Assembly (NCBI GenBank): GCA_034437695.1
Contig: DAOTTJ010000219.1
Span: forward strand, 1-64,000
Direction: 5' to 3'
Origin: Paraktedonobacter sp034437695
Lineage (GTDB): Bacteria; Chloroflexota; Ktedonobacteria; Ktedonobacterales; Ktedonobacteraceae
DNA length: 64,000 bases
The translations under genes were made by a program, and so were the position numbers. This document shows, piece by piece, positions 42,423-50,794 of the stretch. The first letter of the stretch is position 1; every line of letters begins with the position of its first letter. A model generated the notes under the pieces. The model saw nothing but the letters and a program-made list of their open reading frames with translations, did no database searches and was not told where the DNA came from.

Positions 42423-45400
42423 TTGATCGATTTCTCCCATCCAAGGAAGGTTACCTACCCGGCATTGCCTGTGGCCCACCTGCATCGCGAGACACTGGTC
42501 CACCGCCTGAGCAACGTTATCGATGGACCAGATAGGGGCAGCGAGACCCGCTCTTCATCGTATAAACTGGTGCTCCTCCAGGCCCCTGCCGGCTATGGCA
42601 AAACGACGCTCCTGGCCGATTTTGCTCAGCATACAACTATCCCTTGCTGCTGGTATTTCTTGGATCAGACCGACACCGACCGCCTGACCTTTCTCACCGT
42701 GCTTCTGATAAGTATTCGTCAGCGCTTCCCCACTTTCGGCTATGCGCTCGATCCACTTCTGACCGGCGCTTCTTCGGAGCACGCGAATAATCCTTCACGT
42801 TTGAACTTCTTTGAAGCGGTCATAGATACGCTGGTCGCCGCGATCGAAAATGAGATTCCCGGCCGTCTGGCACTGATCCTCTGCAATTATGAAGAGATTA
42901 ACGATCTACCCGATATCAATAAACTGATAAGCTATCTTCTACATAAACTGCCTCTACGCTGTGTTCTGGTGATCGAGAGTCGCATTATCCCCGATCTGGA
43001 CTTCGCCAAGCTGCTGGCCAATCAGATGATCTTTGGCATCGGTATCAATCAACTGCGCTTTACTCCCCTACAGATCATCGAGCTGGCACATATTCAGGGC
43101 ATCACTACGCTCAAAGAAACCGAAGCCGAACGGCTCGCGCAGATCTTCGATGGCTGGATCGCGGGTATCCTCCTGGGAACACGCCTGGGCAATGTACAGC
43201 CCTTTCCCCAGAGTCACGCCACACCCCTCTTTGCCGATGTCTCAGAGCTACAGATAGCTTCACAGTATCTCTTCTCCTATGTGGTCAACGAGGTCTTTAA
43301 AAGTCACCAGACCGCCTACGCCTTCCTTAAAAGTGTTGCGGTACTCCAAGAGATGGCACCAACGATGTGCGCCGCTCTCCTGCATATCTCGCACGACGAA
43401 GCCTATACTCACTTGCAGTATTTAGAACAACACGGCCTGTTTGTCACTCACACGGGCGACGGTGCGGCCAGCATCTATACGTGTACGTATGTCCTACGCA
43501 AACTCTTGTACGAGGAACTGCGCCGCGAGGAGCCTGAACGCTTCTCCGCCCTCCACCAGCGAGCCTCCGAACTGCTGAGCGCCTCGCATAACTACAGCCA
43601 GGCCATCTACCACGCACTCGAAGCCAGCGTCAACGATATCGCCGCCAATCTGATCATCGAGTCGGCCGAGCAGATGATGAACCAGGGACACGCGGAGACG
43701 CTGGCTCGCTGGATCGATACCTTCCCGGCGGTGACGACGAAGCGCTATCCCAGACTGCTGCTGATCCGCGCCAATATCTTTCTGCGCCAGGGTAACTATA
43801 GCTCGGCACTCCCTATGCTCGACGCTGCGGATGAGGCGCTCACCGAGCTGAAAGAGCATGCAGCCTTTGGCGATAACCCCCACCTGCCAGCCCTCCAGGC
43901 CGAGATCTCGATCGCCCGCTGCCGCATCCTCTTCCAACGCGTCGAGTACCGACAAGGTCAAGCGCTCTGTCAACAGGTGCTGGACACGCTGCCCGCCGAC
44001 GAGGTGCCGCTGAAAGCAGAGGCCCATATGCGCCTGGGCCTCTGCCATATCCTGCTGGGCGACTTCGCGGCCGGCATCGCTCAGGTGCAAAAGGCCCTTC
44101 AACTGTGGGGACGCCATACTATCCGCCGCCAGACCGCCGATGGCCATAGCGCCCTGGCCAGCGCCTACGGGATGCTGGGAAACTTCGCTCTCGCCGAACA
44201 CCATATCACTCGCGCACTCACCTGCTGGGAGCAGCTCCAGGATATGTGGGGCAAGATCGATAATCTGATCCGCCTCGGTGGCTTTAAACTGCGTCAGGGC
44301 GCTTTCCAGGAGGCCGAGACTATCTTTTGTGAGGCGTTGACACTGGCAAAGGGTCCAACCAACTTTCTACGCGGCCAGGCATATGCGCTCAACTACCTGG
44401 GGACGCTCTACCAGCGCCAGGAACACTACGAACGCGCACTCGAAGCCACCGAGGAGGCCCTGGCCCTGGCCCGCCAGATCGGCGACCACTATCTGGTCAA
44501 TGGCGTGCTCGGCGACCTGGCGATGATCTATCTCTATATGGGCGACAACGCTACTGCGATGATCCTGATCTCAGAGGTGGAGATCCAGAGCACCAGCGGC
44601 GATCCCATCGGCTATAAAGAGGCTATCCGCAATCTGGTCTATGGCACTATCCATCTCTATCAAGGCCAGTACAGCCAGGCTGGGTCGTACCTCTCCAGCA
44701 GCGAGCGCATCTTTAGCCGCATCGGCCTGAAAGAGGAGCACCTCCAGGTCGTGCTGCGCCTCGCCGCCTACCACCTGGCGCTGAAACAGATCCCCGAGGC
44801 AGTGAACTGTCTCGACGAGGCGATGACTATCGCCGCGATCTGCGACGGCTACGAGCAGTGCGCCCAGATCGAGATCCGCCACCTGCCCGGCATGGAACGT
44901 GCAATTAAAACGCTGCCCGCAATGGCCGCTGCCCGCTCCTGGCTGCACCTGGAGCCTGTGCTCGCACCCGTGACCAGACCCGTCGAGCCACCACCAGTCC
45001 CGCACGAACTTGCTCCACCCATAGCCGAACTATCCCCAGCCACAAATACCGAAAGCATGCTCGAAGTCATCCCACAGAAACATAAACTGGCCATCCTGGC
45101 CCTCGGCGAACCGGTCGTCTACCTCCACCAGGAGGCCGTCACACGCTGGCGCATGGCGCGGGCGATGGAACTCTGCTTTTATCTGCTCGATTGCAATCGC
45201 CCGATGCGCAAAGAGTCGATCATCACCGCCCTCTGGCCAGAGGCCGATGAGCAGACGACTCGCACCTTCTATTCGACGATCTACTATCTCCGCCAAGCCC
45301 TGGGCGGCGAATCGGTGATCGTCGCCAAAGGCGGCACCTATTCGCTGCGCCTGGATATGCTCTATACGAACCAGACCTGGTACGATGTCGTGGCCTTCGA

Positions 45401-45827
45401 GGAACTGCAAAGCAAGGCCAGACAGGCCACCGATAACGAGAATGACGCCGAAGCCCGCGAAGCCTTTCTGGCAATGGTCGACCTCTATCGCGGCGACTAC
45501 GTCCAGCCCTTCTATAGCGATTGGTGTACTATGCGCCGCGATGAACTGCGCACCGCCTATCTGAATGCCCGCGACCAGCTCGCTCAGATCGCCTGGCGCT
45601 CAGATTCACTCGACGAAAGTATAGTCCACTGGCAGCAGATGCTCGCCGTCGATAACTGTCTGGAAGAAGCTCACTATGGGCTGATGCGCTGCTATACTCG
45701 CCAGGGCAAACGCGGCCTCGCTCTGCGCCAGTACCAACGCTGTAAGGATACCCTCGAACAGGAGTTCGGCGCAGCCCCCAAAGCCGCAATCCAGAACCTC
45801 TATCAACGTCTGATGGGTTCGCTTTAA
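42423..45827 (+). CDS. MalT/LuxR-type STAND ATPase with SARP-like winged-helix and BTAD output
   Basis: 1134 residues. The Walker A LQAPAGYGKTTLLADF (about 53-68) heads a MalT-like STAND ATPase domain to about residue 350. About 450-850 are TPR-like repeats (YALNYLGTLYQRQEHYERAL and similar). The C-terminal 250 residues hold an OmpR-like winged helix (ELCFYLLDCNRPMRKESIITALWP) and a bacterial transcriptional activation domain (YRGDYVQPFY, EEAHYGLMRCYTRQGKR). SARP-type proteins switch on antibiotic clusters, so it may control PKS locus B. TTG start with AAAGG 10 bases upstream. Confidence 0.85.
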   Translation: MIDFSHPRKVTYPALPVAHLHRETLVHRLSNVIDGPDRGSETRSSSYKLVLLQAPAGYGKTTLLADFAQHTTIPCCWYFLDQTDTDRLTFLTVLLISIRQRFPTFGYALDPLLTGASSEHANNPSRLNFFEAVIDTLVAAIENEIPGRLALILCNYEEINDLPDINKLISYLLHKLPLRCVLVIESRIIPDLDFAKLLANQMIFGIGINQLRFTPLQIIELAHIQGITTLKETEAERLAQIFDGWIAGILLGTRLGNVQPFPQSHATPLFADVSELQIASQYLFSYVVNEVFKSHQTAYAFLKSVAVLQEMAPTMCAALLHISHDEAYTHLQYLEQHGLFVTHTGDGAASIYTCTYVLRKLLYEELRREEPERFSALHQRASELLSASHNYSQAIYHALEASVNDIAANLIIESAEQMMNQGHAETLARWIDTFPAVTTKRYPRLLLIRANIFLRQGNYSSALPMLDAADEALTELKEHAAFGDNPHLPALQAEISIARCRILFQRVEYRQGQALCQQVLDTLPADEVPLKAEAHMRLGLCHILLGDFAAGIAQVQKALQLWGRHTIRRQTADGHSALASAYGMLGNFALAEHHITRALTCWEQLQDMWGKIDNLIRLGGFKLRQGAFQEAETIFCEALTLAKGPTNFLRGQAYALNYLGTLYQRQEHYERALEATEEALALARQIGDHYLVNGVLGDLAMIYLYMGDNATAMILISEVEIQSTSGDPIGYKEAIRNLVYGTIHLYQGQYSQAGSYLSSSERIFSRIGLKEEHLQVVLRLAAYHLALKQIPEAVNCLDEAMTIAAICDGYEQCAQIEIRHLPGMERAIKTLPAMAAARSWLHLEPVLAPVTRPVEPPPVPHELAPPIAELSPATNTESMLEVIPQKHKLAILALGEPVVYLHQEAVTRWRMARAMELCFYLLDCNRPMRKESIITALWPEADEQTTRTFYSTIYYLRQALGGESVIVAKGGTYSLRLDMLYTNQTWYDVVAFEELQSKARQATDNENDAEAREAFLAMVDLYRGDYVQPFYSDWCTMRRDELRTAYLNARDQLAQIAWRSDSLDESIVHWQQMLAVDNCLEEAHYGLMRCYTRQGKRGLALRQYQRCKDTLEQEFGAAPKAAIQNLYQRLMGSL

Positions 45828-45885
45828 TCATTTCTCTGGCAACCGTTCACTTCCTCTCACAGCGCTCAGTCAACTAACCACTGCG

Positions 45886-45916
45886 CCTGCTTCAGAAAAA
45901 AGATCTCTGAAGCAGG
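45886..45916. terminator. CCTGCTTCAGA stem-loop after the regulator
   Basis: An 11-bp perfect stem (45886-45896 with 45906-45916) with an A-rich loop lies 59 bases past the regulator stop. No T-run follows. Likely transcript end. Confidence 0.5.
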
Positions 45917-46048
45917 TATGAAAAAGGTCCATTCTTTCGAATAAAGTAATCCGCCTTTCAGTTTTTTGCGTACCTACTTATGGATCACTCAAGTGAGTGA
46001 AGGATGATCTAGCATACAATATTGCTAAAAAGGAAGTGTATTAACCCT

Positions 46049-46744
46049 ATGAAACTGTTTTCTTCACATACGGAAAATGAGAGCGATGCCGCTCAGCCCA
46101 CAAAAGCTTCGCGCCGCTCATTTCTCCATCGTTCATTGACTACGGCCGCTGTCGCTGGTGGTACCGCCGCTATCGCAGTTCCCGCAGTTAGCCTACTTCT
46201 GCCCCAGCTGACCAATGCTTCTGCTGCTGCCCACAACAATCTGTCGGCTTCGAGCGCATTCCACGAGATCCAGCAGGACGAGAATGCCCACGTCGCTTTC
46301 TTGATCAGCGCACTGAAGGGCGCTGGTGCTACCCCACGCCCCAAACCAACTTTTAAAGGCCTGACCCAGAAGTCGCTCGATGGCTTCACTGACCTGGCTC
46401 GCACGTTCGAGAATGTCGGCGTCGGCGCTTATTTGCTGGCCGCCCCCGCGATTAGCAACAAAGCCTATCTGTCGGCTGCCGCTTCGATCCTGACCATTGA
46501 GGCCCGCCACGCTGGTTACCTGGATGCCATGTCCGGCAAACCCCTCAGCCCCAATGGCGCTTTCGACAAGTCCATCCCTCAGAGCCAGATCGTCAGCGAT
46601 GTCTCACCTTTCATCGTGAGCCTCAATGGCGGTTCCGATCCGTCAATGCCTCTGATGAATGATGTCGATATCTTGAATTTCGCTCTCCTGCTGGAATACC
46701 TGGAAGCGCAATTCTACAACGCTAACGTGCCACTGTTCTACTAA
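46049..46744 (+). CDS. Tat-exported ferritin-like (Ferritin_2) protein with permuted helix order
   Basis: 231 residues. SRRSFLHRSLTTAAVAGG near residue 22 is a twin-arginine signal, so the protein is exported folded. The mature part has FHEIQQDENAHVAFL, LARTFENVGVGAYLLAAP and AAASILTIEARHAGYL, the second to fourth helices of the ferritin-like domain, then at the very C-terminus DVDILNFALLLEYLEAQFY, which is normally the first helix. Metal ligands (Glu and His) are thus all present but in the order B-C-D-A. Function unknown; a stress or desiccation role is the family's usual guess. Confidence 0.8.
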   Translation: MKLFSSHTENESDAAQPTKASRRSFLHRSLTTAAVAGGTAAIAVPAVSLLLPQLTNASAAAHNNLSASSAFHEIQQDENAHVAFLISALKGAGATPRPKPTFKGLTQKSLDGFTDLARTFENVGVGAYLLAAPAISNKAYLSAAASILTIEARHAGYLDAMSGKPLSPNGAFDKSIPQSQIVSDVSPFIVSLNGGSDPSMPLMNDVDILNFALLLEYLEAQFYNANVPLFY

Positions 46745-47276
46745 GAACATGTAGGTAAACCCACTTCCCACAGGTGTTTTTTTCCGACAGACCTGACCTA
46801 TGCGGCTTACTCCTTGCCACAAGGGTTTGGTGTTGTCTAAAGTGCGGCGTTCTCTCTCCAGGAGACGCCTGGATCTCTGGGAATTGAGCGGGAGATGCAG
46901 ATCTGCGGACATTCTACAGCGTGTCCAGCTCTGTCTCTCTCGCTCGCTTTTTTGTGCTGGGTCCGCCCTTATTCCTCAGCTTTATCCCCGGACTCGGTCA
47001 CAACGGGCGCTGCTGCTTCTCCACCTGGTGTCCCGTCATTCACTGGTTTCGGCACTTTCTTGACAGTCTCTTTGCGCTTAAATGGGGCCTTGCGCTGGTC
47101 CCGACGCTGTTTTTTGGTAAAGCCCATCGGTTTTGTTGCTCTTCTTTCTATCTCATTCGACCCTATGCGGTCGCTCAAGATGCGTGTCTACCGCCTGCGC
47201 TGGCCGCCCGACGGCGGTGCAGGGTCATTGTAGCGTATCCTCTCTGCGCATTCAAGCGCAGCAAAAGTTCGTTCGT
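46745..47276. other. Intergenic stretch, no sure gene
   Basis: 532 bases between the ferritin-like gene and the terminase. The only coding candidate is the short minus-strand frame at 46969-47127. No strong hairpin or repeat module was seen. Confidence 0.5.
46969..47127 (-). CDS. Possible small basic protein
   Basis: 52 residues: MGFTKKQRRDQRKAPFKRK at the start, then a KKVPKP stretch and an acidic end. The strongly basic start followed by a low-complexity tail looks protein-like, but the ribosome site is weak (AGAAGAG 12 bases upstream). The frame continues 17 codons upstream. No family recognised. Confidence 0.3.
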   Translation of the reverse strand: MGFTKKQRRDQRKAPFKRKETVKKVPKPVNDGTPGGEAAAPVVTESGDKAEE

Positions 47277-48758
47277 TCAATAGCGACTTTCTCCTTCGTA
47301 CATGCGCCGCGCCGGAATGGTGACGGCGGCGGCTGGCTGAGTCAGACTGGCAAGCGCCTGGACACTAAGGGCCAGCGAGATGAGAAAGTCGTCGTGACCT
47401 TCGCCTGGGACGACGTAGAAGTTGATGGTCTCGGGGGCGGGCAGGGCGTAACGCGCTTTGTTGATCTGACCCCAGAATTCGTACGCGATTGCCTCTGGCG
47501 CTCCCGACAAGGCGTAGAGTTTGAGGCGACCACTGTTGACAAAAGCCAACAACTGATACCCCAGGTGACTCTTGCTGGGTCGCGTGAAGGTGAAGGCTTC
47601 GACACGCAGTTCACCCAGTTTCTCGTTGAGCAACGAGGCCAGACCAGCCCCCTGCCCGGTGTTGTCGATGCACAGTCGGCGAATGTTCCACTGTTCGCAG
47701 AGGGTCAACAGCGCACTATACTGCTGCGGGTAGCTCTTGCCAGTCCACCAGACCTGGTGGACGATTTCGAGACAGGGCAGTTGCAGCTCGTTGTAGCTCA
47801 CACGCCCGATGGTCAATACTGTGCTGTCGCGCTTGACGCTGGTCTTCTCCGGCTCGTCAGGATCGGCTCGCTCCTCGCCGCCGATGTCGAGTCCAGCCAC
47901 GTAGCAAACGCCCGCCCGCGGCTCTGGTTCGTGCTCCCAGGCATGGCCACCCTGCAAGAGCTGACGCTGCAAACCGTTGAAGTAGTAGCCAGCTCCACTG
48001 AGCGAGTGTAGAAAGTACTGCGTCTGTACGGCGATGTGGTCTTCGCCCAGGCGAGCGATCTCGGCCTCGACAAAGGTACGGTAGTTTGAGTTGTACCCAG
48101 CACACGCCCGCCAGTCGTACTCGAAGTGCCTGCGAACGCCGCCCGCCCGCTCAAGTTCCAGGTTACGCGCCTTCTGGCAGGCCAGCAGGGTATCGTCCCT
48201 CCACGCGGTTCCATAAAGAATCGTTGTTGCATTTGTAGTTGAGGCCATCGGTCGAAAATCGGTATTAAATTTCTCGCTATCCACGTCCTGCGCCTCGTCG
48301 ATCTCCAGCAACAGACTGGCGGTGGCCCCGACGACGTTGCTCTCGGGTCCTGCACTGTAGAACATCACGGAGGGTCCCACATGGTGCAACAGTTGCGTGC
48401 GCTCGGCCCGTGGCGCAAGTCCGATCTGTGCATAGCTGGTCCAGATGCGCTTTTTACAGCAGTCATTCTCCAACATCTGCATTAATCTGCGCCTGCTATT
48501 GATGATCTGCGGATTAAAGGTTGGCGCAGCTTTGATGATCACTCCCTCGCTGCGCGTGAAGAGGAGAAACGCCTCGATCACCGCGCTCAGTTGGTTCTTG
48601 CCGCTCTGCCTGCTCATCATGACGGTTATCAGACTGCCGAGGTTGTGGTCGATGCTGTACATGATGGCGTTGGCGACCTGGGCCTGGTAGGGGTAGAGCG
48701 GCTGACCGACGACGTAGGCGGCAAAACGCTCGATCGGGGTCATGTCCTGGTAGTTCAT
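47277..48758 (-). CDS. Phage terminase large subunit
   Basis: 493 residues. The ATPase half has a Walker A-like MMSRQSGKNQLSA (about 47-59) and Walker B LLLEIDEAQD (about 150). The nuclease half has AGLDIGGEE and RLCIDNTGQGAG, with acidic residues for metal binding, and GHDDFLISLAL at the end. It packages DNA into the prohead. The gene is the last of the module. No small subunit is recognised. Confidence 0.87.
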   Translation of the reverse strand: MNYQDMTPIERFAAYVVGQPLYPYQAQVANAIMYSIDHNLGSLITVMMSRQSGKNQLSAVIEAFLLFTRSEGVIIKAAPTFNPQIINSRRRLMQMLENDCCKKRIWTSYAQIGLAPRAERTQLLHHVGPSVMFYSAGPESNVVGATASLLLEIDEAQDVDSEKFNTDFRPMASTTNATTILYGTAWRDDTLLACQKARNLELERAGGVRRHFEYDWRACAGYNSNYRTFVEAEIARLGEDHIAVQTQYFLHSLSGAGYYFNGLQRQLLQGGHAWEHEPEPRAGVCYVAGLDIGGEERADPDEPEKTSVKRDSTVLTIGRVSYNELQLPCLEIVHQVWWTGKSYPQQYSALLTLCEQWNIRRLCIDNTGQGAGLASLLNEKLGELRVEAFTFTRPSKSHLGYQLLAFVNSGRLKLYALSGAPEAIAYEFWGQINKARYALPAPETINFYVVPGEGHDDFLISLALSVQALASLTQPAAAVTIPARRMYEGESRY

Positions 48759-48780
48759 GGTATATACTCCTTTGTACTTA

Positions 48781-49215
48781 CTAACTTTCGATCAGGATGA
48801 TCTTGACTTCGTAGGACGCGCCTGGACTTCCCGCGACGCTGGCGGCGATGATCTGGGTGTGCAGGTCGCGCAGCATCTCCTGGTAGTCGTCGAAATGGAC
48901 GGCGATGGCCGGACCGTTGAGTGGATCGATAAAGTTGACGGTCGACCCAACTGAGGCGCTGTAGCTGGCGTACAGGCTGTCACGATACTGCTGACCGGTT
49001 TTGCCGGTAGCTGTGCCGTCGTACTTGAGCAGTTCGTTGCGGCAGAGGATAACCATGCTCCACTCGCGGCGTCCCGGTCCGAGGTCGATATAGGCCTCGC
49101 CTCCATCGGCGCGAATGGTCGCTTTACGGATGCGCGGCTGCCTGACGAGGTAGCTGCCCGGCCTGACAAAGTAACCGGTGCCGTCGAGGATGATTTCACA
49201 GTCGAGACCGATCAA
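48781..49215 (-). CDS. Phage module protein, unknown (144 residues)
   Basis: LDCEIILDGTGYFVRPGSYLV at the start and a beta-rich pattern suggest a small structural or tail-completion protein; TVNFIDPLNGPAIAVHFDDY resembles phage tail-fibre or baseplate beta-sandwiches. It overlaps the upstream gene by four bases (ATGA). No family is claimed. Confidence 0.65.
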   Translation of the reverse strand: MIGLDCEIILDGTGYFVRPGSYLVRQPRIRKATIRADGGEAYIDLGPGRREWSMVILCRNELLKYDGTATGKTGQQYRDSLYASYSASVGSTVNFIDPLNGPAIAVHFDDYQEMLRDLHTQIIAASVAGSPGASYEVKIILIES

Positions 49216-49547
49216 TGGCTTTCCTCCTGAATCGCACTATAGCTGCACTTGTGATGGCCGTCGCTGATAGTCAACAGGTCGCCGTCGATCGAGATCAGCA
49301 GACCACGCTTGCCGAGCGCGGTTTTGATTAGACTCAAGAGGTGCTGAAGGTGCGTGTTCTCTTTCTCTAGGTCCTGCATGCGCCGGTTGAGCGAGGTGAC
49401 TTCGGCCTGCAAGGCCTCGATGGCCTGACTCTGGAGCTGACCAGAGGTGCGCGTCTTACCGCTGCGCAGCGCGATGTAGCCACCAACCAGGACCAGCGGA
49501 CCAACAAGGATGTTTCCAATGCTCGCGAGATCGTTCCAGGTGTTCAT
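49212..49547 (-). CDS. Small membrane coiled-coil protein of the phage module
   Basis: 111 residues. One membrane helix near 8-28 (IGNILVGPLVLVGGYIAL), then a coiled coil of about 45 residues (IEALQAEVTSLNRRMQDLEKE) and a C-terminal strand-rich tail. The layout resembles a spanin or holin partner, but it could be a neck protein. TAGGAGAAG precedes the ATG at 49547, and its end overlaps the next gene. Confidence 0.65.
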   Translation of the reverse strand: MNTWNDLASIGNILVGPLVLVGGYIALRSGKTRTSGQLQSQAIEALQAEVTSLNRRMQDLEKENTHLQHLLSLIKTALGKRGLLISIDGDLLTISDGHHKCSYSAIQEESH

Positions 49548-49602
49548 GAATCTTCTCCTATTCCTTATATAGAGGGCTAATAGGGTTGCACCATACTCTG
49601 TA

Positions 49603-50769
49603 CTATAATCGTGGGTAGCGGGCGGCGATGTCGCCCCAGTGGACGCGGGCCGACGCGGCAAAGTCACGCTGCTGCTTGATCTCCATGAGACGCTGCTCAA
49701 ACTGCACCAGCTTGTTGTGCGCGGCCTGGAGCCAGGCCTGGGGGATCTTGGTGTCGTCGATACGGTCTCTGAGTGCGCCATCCTGAAAATCAAAGTTGTC
49801 GTTGGTGGGAACTTCGTAGGCCTCCATCGCGTATGCGGCTGCTCCCAGCACGATGATGTCGCGGTGGATCTCGGGGATGGTCGAGCCACTGGCGTCGAGC
49901 TGGTGTTTGGTGGCATAGAAGATGCGCATGACCAGCGTGTTGTCCTGGGGTAGCTCGGCACTGTTGAGTTTGATGGTGAAGGTCTGCTGGTACGCTCCAA
50001 TCGGCGAGGGCGTGGCCCCGACTACGCCCTGTACACCCATATTGCCACCCGCAGCGAGCGCGTAGCTGCTATCCCAGAGGTTGCTGAACTCCGCGAAGTT
50101 GCGCTCAAAGGGCGGCCAATACATGACACCACTGGTGTTGACGCTCGGCGGCTGCGGCTGCGCGGTCAGACTAACATCGCTGGCGTTGTCGGTGTAGACG
50201 CTTGTGGTGTTGTCCATCAGGGTAGCGAGCAGCAGCAGACTGGTGCCGCCGTTTTGTGTGCGGTAGAGGTTGCGCCCGATGACGGTATTCTGCGCGATGG
50301 CCGGCACAAGCGGCGCAAAGGGTCCGAGCGGGATGTTGGTGAGGTTGACCTGCCTATTGCTGACGGTGAGGCTGCTCGTTGGACCGGCAGGCGTCTCTCC
50401 ACCCTGACTCAGGAAGCTCACGGCGTACTGGACGCTGCCGTTGACGTTGCCGCTCGCGCCTGCCGCTGCGCCGGGTGCGCTCGCGGGCGGCGCGAAGAAG
50501 CTGCCATAGACCTGCAAGGGACTGAGGATGCGTTCGATCCAGAGCACCGGGTAGGCGGGGTTGGCCGGCACAGGGTAGGGATAGGTGCGCTGAAACGGCT
50601 GCGTGGGCATATCGGCGAAATTGATATTTGGATAGTACTGGGTATAGTGATCGACGGCCTTATCAATGGCGCGGTCAAGGTCGCTCTGCTGCCAGCGCTG
50701 ACTCGACCCGGCCGGATCAAAGAGGTCCAGCCGCAGTGCGTTTTCGATATCTGTCAGGGTAAAATTCAT
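49603..50769 (-). CDS. Phage structural protein, adaptor-like N-terminus with beta-rich body
   Basis: 388 residues. The first 70 (TDIENALRLDLFDPAGSSQRWQQSDLDRAI..YYP) resemble head-tail connector/adaptor proteins. The middle is beta-rich with Asn/Thr-rich strands (fibronectin-like). The end (RRL-type helix, QFEQRLMEIKQQRDFAAS) is helical. It could join head and tail. ATG at 50769 fixed by GAGGAG. Confidence 0.65.
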   Translation of the reverse strand: MNFTLTDIENALRLDLFDPAGSSQRWQQSDLDRAIDKAVDHYTQYYPNINFADMPTQPFQRTYPYPVPANPAYPVLWIERILSPLQVYGSFFAPPASAPGAAAGASGNVNGSVQYAVSFLSQGGETPAGPTSSLTVSNRQVNLTNIPLGPFAPLVPAIAQNTVIGRNLYRTQNGGTSLLLLATLMDNTTSVYTDNASDVSLTAQPQPPSVNTSGVMYWPPFERNFAEFSNLWDSSYALAAGGNMGVQGVVGATPSPIGAYQQTFTIKLNSAELPQDNTLVMRIFYATKHQLDASGSTIPEIHRDIIVLGAAAYAMEAYEVPTNDNFDFQDGALRDRIDDTKIPQAWLQAAHNKLVQFEQRLMEIKQQRDFAASARVHWGDIAARYPRL

Positions 50770-50794
50770 GGGGAACGCTCCTCTCTGTGGCATG

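Noticed and set aside
47133..48011. 292-codon plus-strand frame
   Set aside because: Antisense of the terminase C-terminal half; the terminase motifs are clear on the other strand.
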